The notes under the pieces were generated by a model. The model searched no databases and had not been told where the DNA came from. It worked only from the letters and a program-made list of their open reading frames with translations. Positions 9,557 to 18,649 of a stretch of 36,063 bases of DNA are shown here, piece by piece; position 1 is the first letter of the stretch, and each line of letters starts with the position of its first letter. The DNA comes from Planctomycetota bacterium (GTDB taxonomy: Bacteria; Planctomycetota; Planctomycetia; Pirellulales; Thermoguttaceae), in assembly GCA_025353625.1 (NCBI GenBank), contig JANXOJ010000474.1, positions 1 to 36,063 of the forward strand, written 5' to 3'. The translations under genes were made by a program, and so were the position numbers.

Positions 9557-11299
9557 ATGAGTACTACACCGGCACAAAATCCCGAAGCATCGCACCGACC
9601 CGACGGCGAACGGTCTGCCGCGCCAAAATCAACCGCACCGGTACGGCCCGGCGGCGAGCGATTTTGGAGCCAGGGCGAGCCGATGGTCTGGGTTGCCGGA
9701 GGCGGCCTGGCGGCCGTCTTGCTTGGGGCCTTGATCCTAATTGTCGTAATCCTCAGCAATGGGCTCGTCGTCTTTTGGCCCGCTCCTATCGAGCAAGTCC
9801 GACTCGATGATGGCACGCAAATCCTCGGTCGCCGGATCAATTCCGAGAATTCCATTGGGCGCGGCCTACAAGTCCGTTTCAAGACGGCAAATCGCGAGTT
9901 CGATTCGCAGCGGCAAGATTTCCATTGGGTGGCCGACGACAAAATTGCTTCGACCGACCTTCCCGCGGAATGTGTCGTCTTGGAACGCCTTGCCAACGGC
10001 GATTTCTACGGCTTCGTCAAGGAAATTAAATCGCCGGGGCTCGATGTCAAACAGAGTGGCGATCCGTTTCATCAACTACAAGACGCATTGCGGTCGATGG
10101 ACCTTCACAAGACGGAAGAACTCGACCCGCTGCTTCGTCGCATTGAAGGCAAAACCGACGAGCTTAATGCCGTAAAGCTCAGCCGGCTCAAAGGCGAGTA
10201 TCGACAAAAGCAGCTCCGCAATTCCGCGTCGCACGATGAAAAGGCTGCGACCGCCCTTGAGGGCAACATCGCCGAACTTAAGGCCGTCGCGGGCGAACTT
10301 CAAAAAGATAGCGAACGACTGGTTAACCAGCGATCCAAGGTTGAAGAAAGCCTGCGGCAAAACTTGGCCATTGTGCTCGACGCACAGGGTGCGTCGCGTT
10401 CGATTGCTCTCATGGATGTCATCCGCGTTTATCGGCCGAACTCCATGAACATTTTGGCGAAGGCGAGCCACTATGCCGCGAAGGTTTGGGAACTACTTAC
10501 CACTCCGCCGCGCGAAGCCAATACCGAAGGAGGCGTGCTGCCTGCTATCTTCGGCACCGTGGCCCTCGTCTTGCTCATGGCCGTACTCAGCTTCCCCTTG
10601 GGCGTTTTGGCCGGCGTTTATCTGGGCGAATATGCCCGCGACGGATTCCTCGTGCGGCTCGTGCGGATCGGCGTCAATAACTTGGCGGGCATCCCTTCCA
10701 TTGTTTACGGCATCTTCGGTGTTGGATTCTTCATCAATTCGCTGGGCCACGCGATCGACGAACAGTTCTATGCCTATCGGTTGGCCGAAGGGCGAGTGTT
10801 TCACGGCGGCGGCGTGCTTTGGGCGGCGTTGACCCTTGGCATCCTCACCGTGCCCGTCGTGATCGTGGCCACGGAGGAGGCCATCCGCGTTATCCCCCGA
10901 GGCGTCCGCGAAAGCTCGTATGCACTCGGATCGACAAAATTTCAAACCCTCATCCGCGTGCTGCTTCCGCTTGCATCGCCTGGGATCATGACCGGTTTCA
11001 TTTTGGCGATGGCTCGTGCGGCGGGCGAGGTTGCCCCGCTGATGCTTACCGGCGTCGTGAGCACGGCCGGCACGGTGCCGCTGGATGGCCGCTTCCCCTA
11101 TTTGCACTTGGAGCGGCAATTCCTGCACCTCGGTTTCCAGATTTACACCGTTGCTTTTCAAACGCCCAACTCCGAGGCCGCTCGGCCGATGGTCTACGTC
11201 ATCACGCTGCTACTGGTGCTGATCGTTCTGCTGCTCAGCGGCATGGCGATCCTCCTGCGAAACCGGATGCGGAAGCAACTTCAGATTAAAACGATATAG
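9557..11299 (+). CDS. pstA: Phosphate ABC transporter permease PstA with an extracytoplasmic coiled-coil-like insertion
   Basis: Permease motifs ([99 protein letters not shown]). Track begins at TTG 9554; ATG 9557 preferred. Confidence 0.93.
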   Translation: MSTTPAQNPEASHRPDGERSAAPKSTAPVRPGGERFWSQGEPMVWVAGGGLAAVLLGALILIVVILSNGLVVFWPAPIEQVRLDDGTQILGRRINSENSIGRGLQVRFKTANREFDSQRQDFHWVADDKIASTDLPAECVVLERLANGDFYGFVKEIKSPGLDVKQSGDPFHQLQDALRSMDLHKTEELDPLLRRIEGKTDELNAVKLSRLKGEYRQKQLRNSASHDEKAATALEGNIAELKAVAGELQKDSERLVNQRSKVEESLRQNLAIVLDAQGASRSIALMDVIRVYRPNSMNILAKASHYAAKVWELLTTPPREANTEGGVLPAIFGTVALVLLMAVLSFPLGVLAGVYLGEYARDGFLVRLVRIGVNNLAGIPSIVYGIFGVGFFINSLGHAIDEQFYAYRLAEGRVFHGGGVLWAALTLGILTVPVVIVATEEAIRVIPRGVRESSYALGSTKFQTLIRVLLPLASPGIMTGFILAMARAAGEVAPLMLTGVVSTAGTVPLDGRFPYLHLERQFLHLGFQIYTVAFQTPNSEAARPMVYVITLLLVLIVLLLSGMAILLRNRMRKQLQIKTI

Positions 11300-11309
11300 C
11301 AAGGTTCCC

Positions 11310-12176
11310 ATGAGCGAAGCAACCCAGCCGCCAGCAATCCTAGCGCGCACGATCGCAAAAGTCTCACCCACGGCTGCCGCACAGCCGGTCGTTGACGTGC
11401 CGACTCCAACGGATACCCACGCGCAACCCATCGTCCAGGTCAAGGACTTGTGCCTATTCTACGGCCGCAGCCAAGCACTGAAGAGTATTACCATCGATTT
11501 CCCCCGCAATCAGGTCACGGCCTTAATTGGTCCTTCGGGCTGCGGCAAGTCGACGCTACTGCGCTGCCTGAATCGCATGAACGATCTCATCGACGATATC
11601 AGCACCACCGGCAGTATCCTGGTCGACGGCCAAGAAATCCTCGATCGCGGCACCGACGTCATCGAACTTCGCCGCCGCGTTGGCATGGTCTTCCAAAAGC
11701 CGACTCCATTTGCCAAATCGATCTATGAGAACGTTGCCTACGGCCTCCGCATCGCCGGCATGCGCGATCGCCGGACGCTCGATGAGGCGGTGGAAAAGAG
11801 CCTCCGCCGCGCCGCACTGTGGGACGAAGTCAAAGACCGTCTGCGCCAATCGGCCCTGGGCCTCTCCGGTGGCCAGCACCAGCGACTTTGCATCGCTCGG
11901 GCAGTCGCCGTCAACCCGGAAATCATCCTCATGGACGAGCCTTGCTCGGCCTTGGACCCCCGCTCCACGTCGCGCGTGGAGGATCTCATCGGTGAATTAC
12001 GCGAAGATTTTACGATTATTATCGTCACGCACAACATGCTCCAGGCCGCCCGCGTTTCCGATCAAACGGCCTTTCTCTACGAAGGGGTCTTGATCGAGTT
12101 TCGCCCCACGCAAGCCCTCTTCACCTGCCCCGCGAAAAAGGAAACGGAAGACTATCTCACGGGCCGGTTCGGATAG
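11310..12176 (+). CDS. pstB: Phosphate ABC transporter ATP-binding protein PstB
   Basis: Walker [21 protein letters not shown], signature [44 protein letters not shown]-terminus typical of PstB. Confidence 0.97.
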   Translation: MSEATQPPAILARTIAKVSPTAAAQPVVDVPTPTDTHAQPIVQVKDLCLFYGRSQALKSITIDFPRNQVTALIGPSGCGKSTLLRCLNRMNDLIDDISTTGSILVDGQEILDRGTDVIELRRRVGMVFQKPTPFAKSIYENVAYGLRIAGMRDRRTLDEAVEKSLRRAALWDEVKDRLRQSALGLSGGQHQRLCIARAVAVNPEIILMDEPCSALDPRSTSRVEDLIGELREDFTIIIVTHNMLQAARVSDQTAFLYEGVLIEFRPTQALFTCPAKKETEDYLTGRFG

Positions 12177-12256
12177 AAAGGAAAATCCGGTTATCGTTGC
12201 TGCTTCGACGATTAGCAAGGCTGCGTTTTCTCAAAGCGGATTTGCCAGTAAATAGC

Positions 12257-14035
12257 CTATTCGCTGCCTTTTTGCCGCAGCGACTTTCCCGCCCGCTCCA
12301 CCACCGCGTCGGCCCAGGGTTTGGACTTATAAAGCTCGATTACGGCGTTGTAAATTTTGGCGGCTCGTTTGGCGTCGGTCGTGCGAAGCTCGTCGGCCCG
12401 GTCGAGACGCTCGACGATCATGGTCAGTTGCTCGCGACTTTGGGCTTCGCACTGTTGGCGAAGCTCGGCGAGACGCCGCTTTACCAACTGGATGCACTGC
12501 CAAGTCGGTGTGGTGTGTTCCTTGGCCGCTCCAAAAAGGTCGATCATTGCCTGAAACTTTGCCAGGGCCGCTTCGGGATCGATGCGAGCCAGATTGTGCG
12601 TATCCAAATAGGTTCGTTCAACGGGCGTGAGTGCAGTCCGCGAGCCCAGGCCCTTGGCCTGTAGTTCGAGTTTGCGTTCCAAATGCAGCAAGTCCAAACG
12701 ATCGCTATATTCCCTGAAAGTATCCCAGCGAGCGTCGTTCGAGTAGCGCATTTCAAACAGTCGGATATCGTCCTCGGCCGAAAGCAGTGCCTCGTCGGTC
12801 TGACTGCCCGTTTGGCTTTCGATGCGGCGAAAGAGCGCGTCGGCCGAAATTGGCTGCAAGAAATACCACGCCAAGAGACCGGTCGCCAGCAAGCCGATGA
12901 CCAACGCGGCCGTCTGGTGCGAAATGATGTTCGTGGGAGTATCCTGGGCCGGACTATCGAGTTCGCCCGGCGTAACCGCGACAAATCGGCCCGTCGTCTT
13001 AGGCGGCGAGGTCGCCGATGTGGTCGCGGGAGTCGGTGCCGCTCGAGTTTCCGGCAATAGGGCTTCCATGCGCCGCGCCTCAATGGACGGAATCGGATCG
13101 ACGCCGATCGTAACCGCCTTCGTCGCGCCCAAGTGATCGATCGGCGGTTTCGAGGCCGCATCGGAATCATCGGCCGGCTCCGATCCTTCGGTAGCGTGGG
13201 TCTCGCCTTCCAACGGCATCACCAACGATTGCATCATCGTTTCCAATCGACGCTCCAGCACCGTGGCCGTGGCATAACGTTGATTGGGATCCTTTTCCAA
13301 CAGCTTGTGGATGATCTGCGCGAATTCATCGGGGACGTCTACGGCAACCTTTTGAATTGCCGTAGGGCGTTCAAACCGTTGTTTCTCGATCATTTCGATA
13401 AATGTCTTCGCATGGAACAGCGGTCGCCGCGCCAGCAGAACATAAAGCAAGCCGCCGAGACTATACAAGTCGCTACGGGGATCGACGGGACGCCCCTCCG
13501 CCTGCTCGGGAGCCATGAATTCGGCCGTCCCCAGGACGCTTCCCACGCTCGTCAGTCGCACATTGCCAAACAGCCGCGCAATGCCGAAATCGGATAGCTT
13601 GGTCTGGCCTTCGTCGGTCAGCAGCAAGTTTCCAGGCTTGATGTCCCGATGGATTACGCCGCGGTCGTGGGCGTGTCGCAATGCACGGCTGACCTCGATG
13701 CCGATCTGGGCAACTTCCCGCCAGGTAAAGACGCGTCCCCTGGCAAGCTGTTCTTCGAGACTGCTGCCCGCCACGTATTCCATCGAATAGTAAAGCTGAT
13801 CGTCTTGCTCGCCAAAGCCAATAATCTGGACGATGTTGGGGTGTTTGAGCTTGCGAAGGGTCTCGATCTCGCCTTCAAACCGATCGCGGAAATCGCCGTG
13901 CTTGGCCATATCGGCGGCAAGCAACTTGATGGCCGCCATTGTGCCCCGTTCATCGGCCCCCAGATAGACCGTGCCCATGCCGCCGCGGCCGATTTTGCGT
14001 TCAATCTTATAGGGGCCGAGTTGGGAGGGGAGCAT
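12257..14035 (-). CDS. Membrane-anchored Ser/Thr protein kinase (Hanks type)
   Basis: LGPYKIERKIGRGGMGTVYLG, HRDIKPGNLLL, LSDFGIARL, MAPEQAEGRPVDPRSDLYSLG; single TM after the kinase domain (TAALVIGLLATGLLAWYFL). Start trimmed from 14248 to 14035 because the upstream extension translates an intergenic palindrome. Confidence 0.93.
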   Translation of the reverse strand: MLPSQLGPYKIERKIGRGGMGTVYLGADERGTMAAIKLLAADMAKHGDFRDRFEGEIETLRKLKHPNIVQIIGFGEQDDQLYYSMEYVAGSSLEEQLARGRVFTWREVAQIGIEVSRALRHAHDRGVIHRDIKPGNLLLTDEGQTKLSDFGIARLFGNVRLTSVGSVLGTAEFMAPEQAEGRPVDPRSDLYSLGGLLYVLLARRPLFHAKTFIEMIEKQRFERPTAIQKVAVDVPDEFAQIIHKLLEKDPNQRYATATVLERRLETMMQSLVMPLEGETHATEGSEPADDSDAASKPPIDHLGATKAVTIGVDPIPSIEARRMEALLPETRAAPTPATTSATSPPKTTGRFVAVTPGELDSPAQDTPTNIISHQTAALVIGLLATGLLAWYFLQPISADALFRRIESQTGSQTDEALLSAEDDIRLFEMRYSNDARWDTFREYSDRLDLLHLERKLELQAKGLGSRTALTPVERTYLDTHNLARIDPEAALAKFQAMIDLFGAAKEHTTPTWQCIQLVKRRLAELRQQCEAQSREQLTMIVERLDRADELRTTDAKRAAKIYNAVIELYKSKPWADAVVERAGKSLRQKGSE

Positions 14036-14071
14036 GGGAGGAAGGCGGACGGCTGAAGGATGAGGGATTGG

Positions 14072-14113
14072 CAAACGTCCTTCTCCCATTATGCGGGAGA
14101 GGGGCCGGCGGTG
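14072..14113. repeat. Palindrome-containing intergenic repeat-like element
   Basis: CCTTCTCCCATTATGCGGGAGAGGGGCCGGCGGTGA; inverted arms CTTCTCCC / GGGAGAGG. Resembles the dispersed CCCTCTCCC...GGGAGAGGG class of bacterial intergenic repeats; only one copy in the window. Confidence 0.4.
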
Positions 14114-14275
14114 ATGGCGGATGCGACTCGTGCTTTGATCGGAAGGCAATTGGACTAGCCAAGATCGAATTTTACCCGATGCCACGACCTTCCTCCTATA
14201 GTAGCCGAATGTTACAATGCTTACCAGCGGCGAGCGAGTCCGCCCCAAATTCCTAGTCCCTCCTACCTCAATCCC

Positions 14276-15145
14276 TTGTCTTCCGGTATTCTAAACCTCA
14301 ATAAGCCTGCCGGCATGACCTCGCGGGACGCCGTCAACTTTGTGCAGCGGCTCGTTCGGCCCGCGAAGGCCGGGCACGCCGGTACGCTCGACCCGCTGGC
14401 CGTCGGCGTACTCGTCGTTTGCGTTGGATCGGCGTCGCGATTGATCGAGTATGTGCAACGGATGCGTAAGCAATACGTAGGCACCTTTCTCTTGGGACAA
14501 AGCAGCCCAACCGAGGACATTGAAGGCGAACTTACCGCGCATGCAAATCCAACGGTGCCGACTTTGGAGCAGATTACTTCCGCGAAATCCCGCCTTGTCG
14601 GTCGGATATTGCAACGCCCGCCCGCATTCTCGGCGTTGAAGGTCGGCGGCAAGCGGGCGTACGACATGGCCCGTGCGGGTCAACCACTGGAATTGCAGCC
14701 TCGGCCGATAGAGGTCCATTCGCTCGATGTGGTGCGCTACGAGTATCCGGAACTGGTCTTGGAGATCGAGTGCGGCAGCGGAACCTACGTCCGCTCACTA
14801 GGTCGCGACTTGGCCGAGTCATTGGGCACATCGGCCGTCATGTCGGCTTTAACCCGAACCACGATCGGATCGTGGCAGGTCGAAGAGGCAATCGATCCAC
14901 GACAACTTACGGCCGAGAACTGGAAATCACATCTCGAACCGATGCAGCTTGCCGTTTCCGCATTGCCGACGCGCGTGCTTACCGAAGCCGAAATTAGCCA
15001 AGTTCGTCGCGGTCTCTTCATCCCCGATTCGCCGAAAACGAGCGGCGATGAGGTCGCGGCGGTGGATACCTCCGGAAACCTGGCCGCCATCCTCGTCGCC
15101 CGTGGCAACGGCCAGTGGGGGCCATCGAAGAACTTCTCATCGTAG
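14276..15145 (+). CDS. truB: tRNA pseudouridine(55) synthase TruB
   Basis: LNLNKPAGMTSRDAVNFV, KAGHAGTLDPLAVGVLVVCVG, RPPAFSALKVGGKRAYDMAR, CGSGTYVRSLGRDLAESLG. TTG start at 14276. Confidence 0.96.
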   Translation: MSSGILNLNKPAGMTSRDAVNFVQRLVRPAKAGHAGTLDPLAVGVLVVCVGSASRLIEYVQRMRKQYVGTFLLGQSSPTEDIEGELTAHANPTVPTLEQITSAKSRLVGRILQRPPAFSALKVGGKRAYDMARAGQPLELQPRPIEVHSLDVVRYEYPELVLEIECGSGTYVRSLGRDLAESLGTSAVMSALTRTTIGSWQVEEAIDPRQLTAENWKSHLEPMQLAVSALPTRVLTEAEISQVRRGLFIPDSPKTSGDEVAAVDTSGNLAAILVARGNGQWGPSKNFSS

Positions 15146-15153
15146 GTTGTGTC

Positions 15154-15179
15154 AGCGGACCATCCGTATAGGGTCCGCT
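15154..15179 (+). terminator. RNA hairpin after truB, possible terminator
   Basis: AGCGGACC-atccgtatag-GGTCCGCT, 8-bp perfect stem starting 9 nt after the truB stop; no U-tract, so intrinsic termination is uncertain. Confidence 0.4.
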
Positions 15180-15399
15180 CGACATCAGCTTACATGCGAT
15201 AAAATCCGTTTGTGCCGATTGTGCGGGCGCGTCGTTTTGGGCAGCCCTGACCGGCGGGCGATTTCTTCTTGACGCGCCCCCCCAGGCTCCGACGATACTG
15301 TAAGCGGCAACATTAGGAATAGCTACTGGGCATGGATGCGCCCAAAAGTCTCTCGACCGCAACGGTTGGGGGACGCCCGCACCTTGGCACGCGCATCCC

Positions 15400-18096
15400 A
15401 TGCTTGAAAATCGCGATCTAAAAAAGGACCTTTTGGCCCTCGGGCTCTTTGCGCTCGTCGTCTTTCTTGGGGCGTCGCTGCTCAGTTACGATCCGGCCGA
15501 TCCACCGAGCAAGTTGGTCTATCCCGAGCGCATTGAAGTGCTGAACGTTTGCGGTCGCTCCGGGGCGATTGCCGCTCGATTCCTGCTCAACGCCATTGGC
15601 ATCGGTGCCTACTACTTCGTCGTTTCGCTTGGCATCATGGACGCATTCCTGCTCGCGCGGCGGCCTGTGAACCAGCCGATAACGCGGTTTAGCGGCTGGC
15701 TGATTTCTCTCGCCGGACTAACGACGTTTGCCTCCATAGCCTTGCCGCAACTTTCGCCTGGCCCGGTCATCGGTTCCGGGGGCTACCTCGGTGCGGCGGG
15801 GCGCGGGCTGTTGGAACTGAATTTCGCGACGGTCGGAGCCTATATTTTTGCCATAAGTTTGATCTTCGGCGGTCTGTTGCTTTCCACCGACTACCTGTTG
15901 GTGCAAATGTTGGCGTGGATCGTTGGCAGGCCGGCCCAGGGCTTTGGTCAAGGGATGCTTCACGTTCGTGCCGCGGCAGCCAAGCACTTGAAACGTCGTA
16001 GCGATCTCGACGGTTACGACCCGGCCGACATTTTACAGGCCGAGCGCGGCGGTGCCAAGATCGTCTCCATGCGCGTCAAAGGACGCCCGGTAGAAGAGGC
16101 CAAGCCGCCCGCCGTGGCAATCGAGTTGCCCAAGGAGCTCGTCGTATCGGCTCCGGCTGCCGTACTATCCGCCGAACAACCGGCAACGGTCGAGCCAGCC
16201 TCGACGGGCGGCATCAGTTCGCTGTTGCGCATTCGCAAGCCAAAAATTGCCGCGAAGGACGAGTTGAATCTCGACGAGCCGCCGGCGAACGCTGCCGACT
16301 ACGAATTGCCGAGCATCGAATTGCTGCTTGCCGGCGAGGGCTTCGACTTTGAGGAGCAAGAGAAGGAAGTTCGCCGTCGCGCCAAGGTTTTGGAGCAGAC
16401 ATTCAAGGATTTCGGCTTCAATATCCGCGTCGTCGAGATACAGACCGGCCCGGTTATCGCGCAGTTCGAGGTCGAGCTTGAAGCCGGCTTGCGGCTGAGC
16501 AAGATCACCGTGCTGGCCGACGACTTGGCAATCGCCCTGCGCGTGCCGAGCGTCCGCATCGTCGCGCCCATCCCCGGCAAAAACACCGTCGGCATTGAAG
16601 TGCCGAACACCACGCGGCAGATCGTGCGCCTTCGCGAAGTCATCGAAGAGGCCAACGGACAGGCGCAGAAGATGCGCATCCCCGTCTACCTGGGCAAGGA
16701 CGTTTCCGGCAACGCGATGGTCGTCGATCTCTCGTCGCTGCCGCACCTTTTGATCGCCGGCCGCACCGGCACCGGCAAGAGCGTCTGCTTGAACTCCATC
16801 ATCACCTCGATGATTATGACAAAGCGGCCCGACGAAGTTCGCATGTTGATGATCGACCCCAAAATGGTCGAGCTCAGCCCCTACAAAAACTTGCCCCACC
16901 TCATGCACCCGGTCGTGACCGACATGAAGAAGGCCGAGGCCATCCTCGCCTGGGCCGTCGATAAGATGGAAGAGCGATACCACTTGCTGGCCCGAGCCGG
17001 CGTGCGGCACATTAGCGGCTACAACCAGTTGGGCGAAGACGAACTGATGGACCGCATCAAGCCGGAAAACGACGAAGAGCGGCGGCAGATTCCCACCCAC
17101 ATGCCGTACATCGTCATCGTGGCCGACGAGTTGGCCGACTTGATGATGACCTCCGCCAAAGAAGTCGAAACGCACATCATCCGCTTGGCCCAAAAGAGCC
17201 GGGCGGTCGGTATCCACCTCGTTCTCGCCACCCAAAAACCGACGGTGGACGTTATCACCGGCCTAATTAAGTCGAACCTGCCCGCGAGAATCTGCTTCCA
17301 AGTTGCCAGCCGCACCGATAGCCGCGTGGTACTCGACGAAATGGGTGCCGACAAACTGCTCGGTAACGGCGACATGCTGTTCCTCTGGCCGGGCACGAGT
17401 ACGTTGATTCGCGGCCAGGGCACCTACTTGAGCGACGACGAGATCAATCGCGTGATCGATTCCGTCGCCACCACCGAGCCGCAATTCGTTAAGGAACTGG
17501 TGCAACTCAAGGCGACGCCGACAGAAACCGAAGTCGCCGGCGCGAAGAAGTTCGCCGATCGCGATGAGCTTTACGAAGCGGCCATCGATGTCGTGGTCCG
17601 CGAGGGGCGCGGCAGCGTTTCCCTGCTTCAACGATCCTTGGGAATCGGCTATGGCCGTGCCGCCCGGCTGATCGACTTCATGGCGGAAGACGGCTATGTC
17701 GGTGAATACAACGGCTCGCAAGCCCGCGAAGTGACGATCACCCTCGAGCAATGGGCCGATATGAGTGGTCAAAAGGCCGGCGGCGCATTGGCCGAGGCCG
17801 TGTCCCCTCGGCGGAGCCATACGATCATGCTACCACCTTCCGCGACAGCGCACGCTGCCGGGCACAAGGCCATCACGCTTAATTCAGACGAAGACTACGA
17901 TGAACGAGCAATGGCCGAGGAAGATTTCCACGACGTTCCATCGCGCAACTTCGATGGCAACCACCTAAACTCCGATCCCGACGACTATGTTTCGACCCGA
18001 AATAGCCGTTCGAGCGAAGCTCCGACGGGCGGTGCAACGGGTGACGATCACCCCGACGGGACGAAAGCTGCCTCGGGGCAGCGCGGCTGTGCGTAA
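15400..18096 (+). CDS. ftsK: DNA translocase FtsK/SpoIIIE
   Basis: N-terminal TM segments, AGRTGTGKSVCLNSIITSM Walker A, MLMIDPKMVELSPYKNLPHLMHPVVTDMKKA, HLVLATQKPTVDVITGLIKSNLPARICFQVASRTDSRVVLDEMGADKLLG, C-terminal gamma winged helix (GSVSLLQRSLGIGYGRAARLIDFMAEDGYVGEYNGSQAREV). Confidence 0.97.
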   Translation: MLENRDLKKDLLALGLFALVVFLGASLLSYDPADPPSKLVYPERIEVLNVCGRSGAIAARFLLNAIGIGAYYFVVSLGIMDAFLLARRPVNQPITRFSGWLISLAGLTTFASIALPQLSPGPVIGSGGYLGAAGRGLLELNFATVGAYIFAISLIFGGLLLSTDYLLVQMLAWIVGRPAQGFGQGMLHVRAAAAKHLKRRSDLDGYDPADILQAERGGAKIVSMRVKGRPVEEAKPPAVAIELPKELVVSAPAAVLSAEQPATVEPASTGGISSLLRIRKPKIAAKDELNLDEPPANAADYELPSIELLLAGEGFDFEEQEKEVRRRAKVLEQTFKDFGFNIRVVEIQTGPVIAQFEVELEAGLRLSKITVLADDLAIALRVPSVRIVAPIPGKNTVGIEVPNTTRQIVRLREVIEEANGQAQKMRIPVYLGKDVSGNAMVVDLSSLPHLLIAGRTGTGKSVCLNSIITSMIMTKRPDEVRMLMIDPKMVELSPYKNLPHLMHPVVTDMKKAEAILAWAVDKMEERYHLLARAGVRHISGYNQLGEDELMDRIKPENDEERRQIPTHMPYIVIVADELADLMMTSAKEVETHIIRLAQKSRAVGIHLVLATQKPTVDVITGLIKSNLPARICFQVASRTDSRVVLDEMGADKLLGNGDMLFLWPGTSTLIRGQGTYLSDDEINRVIDSVATTEPQFVKELVQLKATPTETEVAGAKKFADRDELYEAAIDVVVREGRGSVSLLQRSLGIGYGRAARLIDFMAEDGYVGEYNGSQAREVTITLEQWADMSGQKAGGALAEAVSPRRSHTIMLPPSATAHAAGHKAITLNSDEDYDERAMAEEDFHDVPSRNFDGNHLNSDPDDYVSTRNSRSSEAPTGGATGDDHPDGTKAASGQRGCA

Positions 18097-18380
18097 ACTG
18101 GCCGCTTTTGTCCGAGCGGGAATAATATCCTGCGACCGGACCAAAATAATCTTTCAACGTTGCTGGCCAACGTCGAAGCCTGCGGCGCAAGCAAGCAATT
18201 CGGACGCCATCCCATGCACAATCCTCGCTTGCGCAGCGGACTTCGATAGTTCATTTCGGCCCAACCGCACTATATTTCCTCGCCGCTTTCTTCCCATCGC
18301 TACCTTCATCGGGGGGCACGGGCTTGACGCCCTAATTCGTCGCGGGTAAACTCTATGGTCCGCCCAAACAACGAACCTTA

Positions 18381-18506
18381 ATGAAAATTGGACCCATGAC
18401 TGCCGATACCAGCACCCTGAACACCATCATGAGCAGTGCGGTTGTCGCCGCTTTGGCAGGCGAAGTTGGCGTTGCGACGATTTTTATTCAGGAGGTTCGG
18501 GCCTAG
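18381..18506 (+). CDS. Small ORF (41 aa, or 36 aa from ATG 18396); candidate leader peptide
   Basis: MKIGPMTADTSTLNTIMSSAVVAALAGEVGVATIFIQEVRA*; ends 35 nt before a strong terminator hairpin and upstream of cimA. No clear Shine-Dalgarno; below the ORF-track length cut-off. Confidence 0.35.
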   Translation: MKIGPMTADTSTLNTIMSSAVVAALAGEVGVATIFIQEVRA

Positions 18507-18541
18507 GGCTTTCGGTTCAACAAAAAGAACTTGTCGGCCCC

Positions 18542-18571
18542 AAGGCCCATTTTGGCCTTTGGGCCTTTTTT
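18542..18571 (+). terminator. Intrinsic terminator / candidate attenuator upstream of cimA
   Basis: AAGGCCCA (18542-18549) pairs with TGGGCCTT (18560-18567) followed by a T run to 18571; outer complementary arms TTCAACAAAA (18516-18525) / TTTTGTTGAA (18568-18577). Confidence 0.75.
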
Positions 18572-18649
18572 GTTGAATGGGAGTTCAAATCGCAAATTTG
18601 AGACGCCCCTATACGCACCTTCAATCCAACTCCTAACTCCTCTTCCCCC

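Noticed and set aside
16165-17235. 356-aa antisense ORF under ftsK
   Set aside because: Lies fully opposite a strongly supported ftsK; composition is that of a reverse-complemented GC-rich gene and no domain is recognised.
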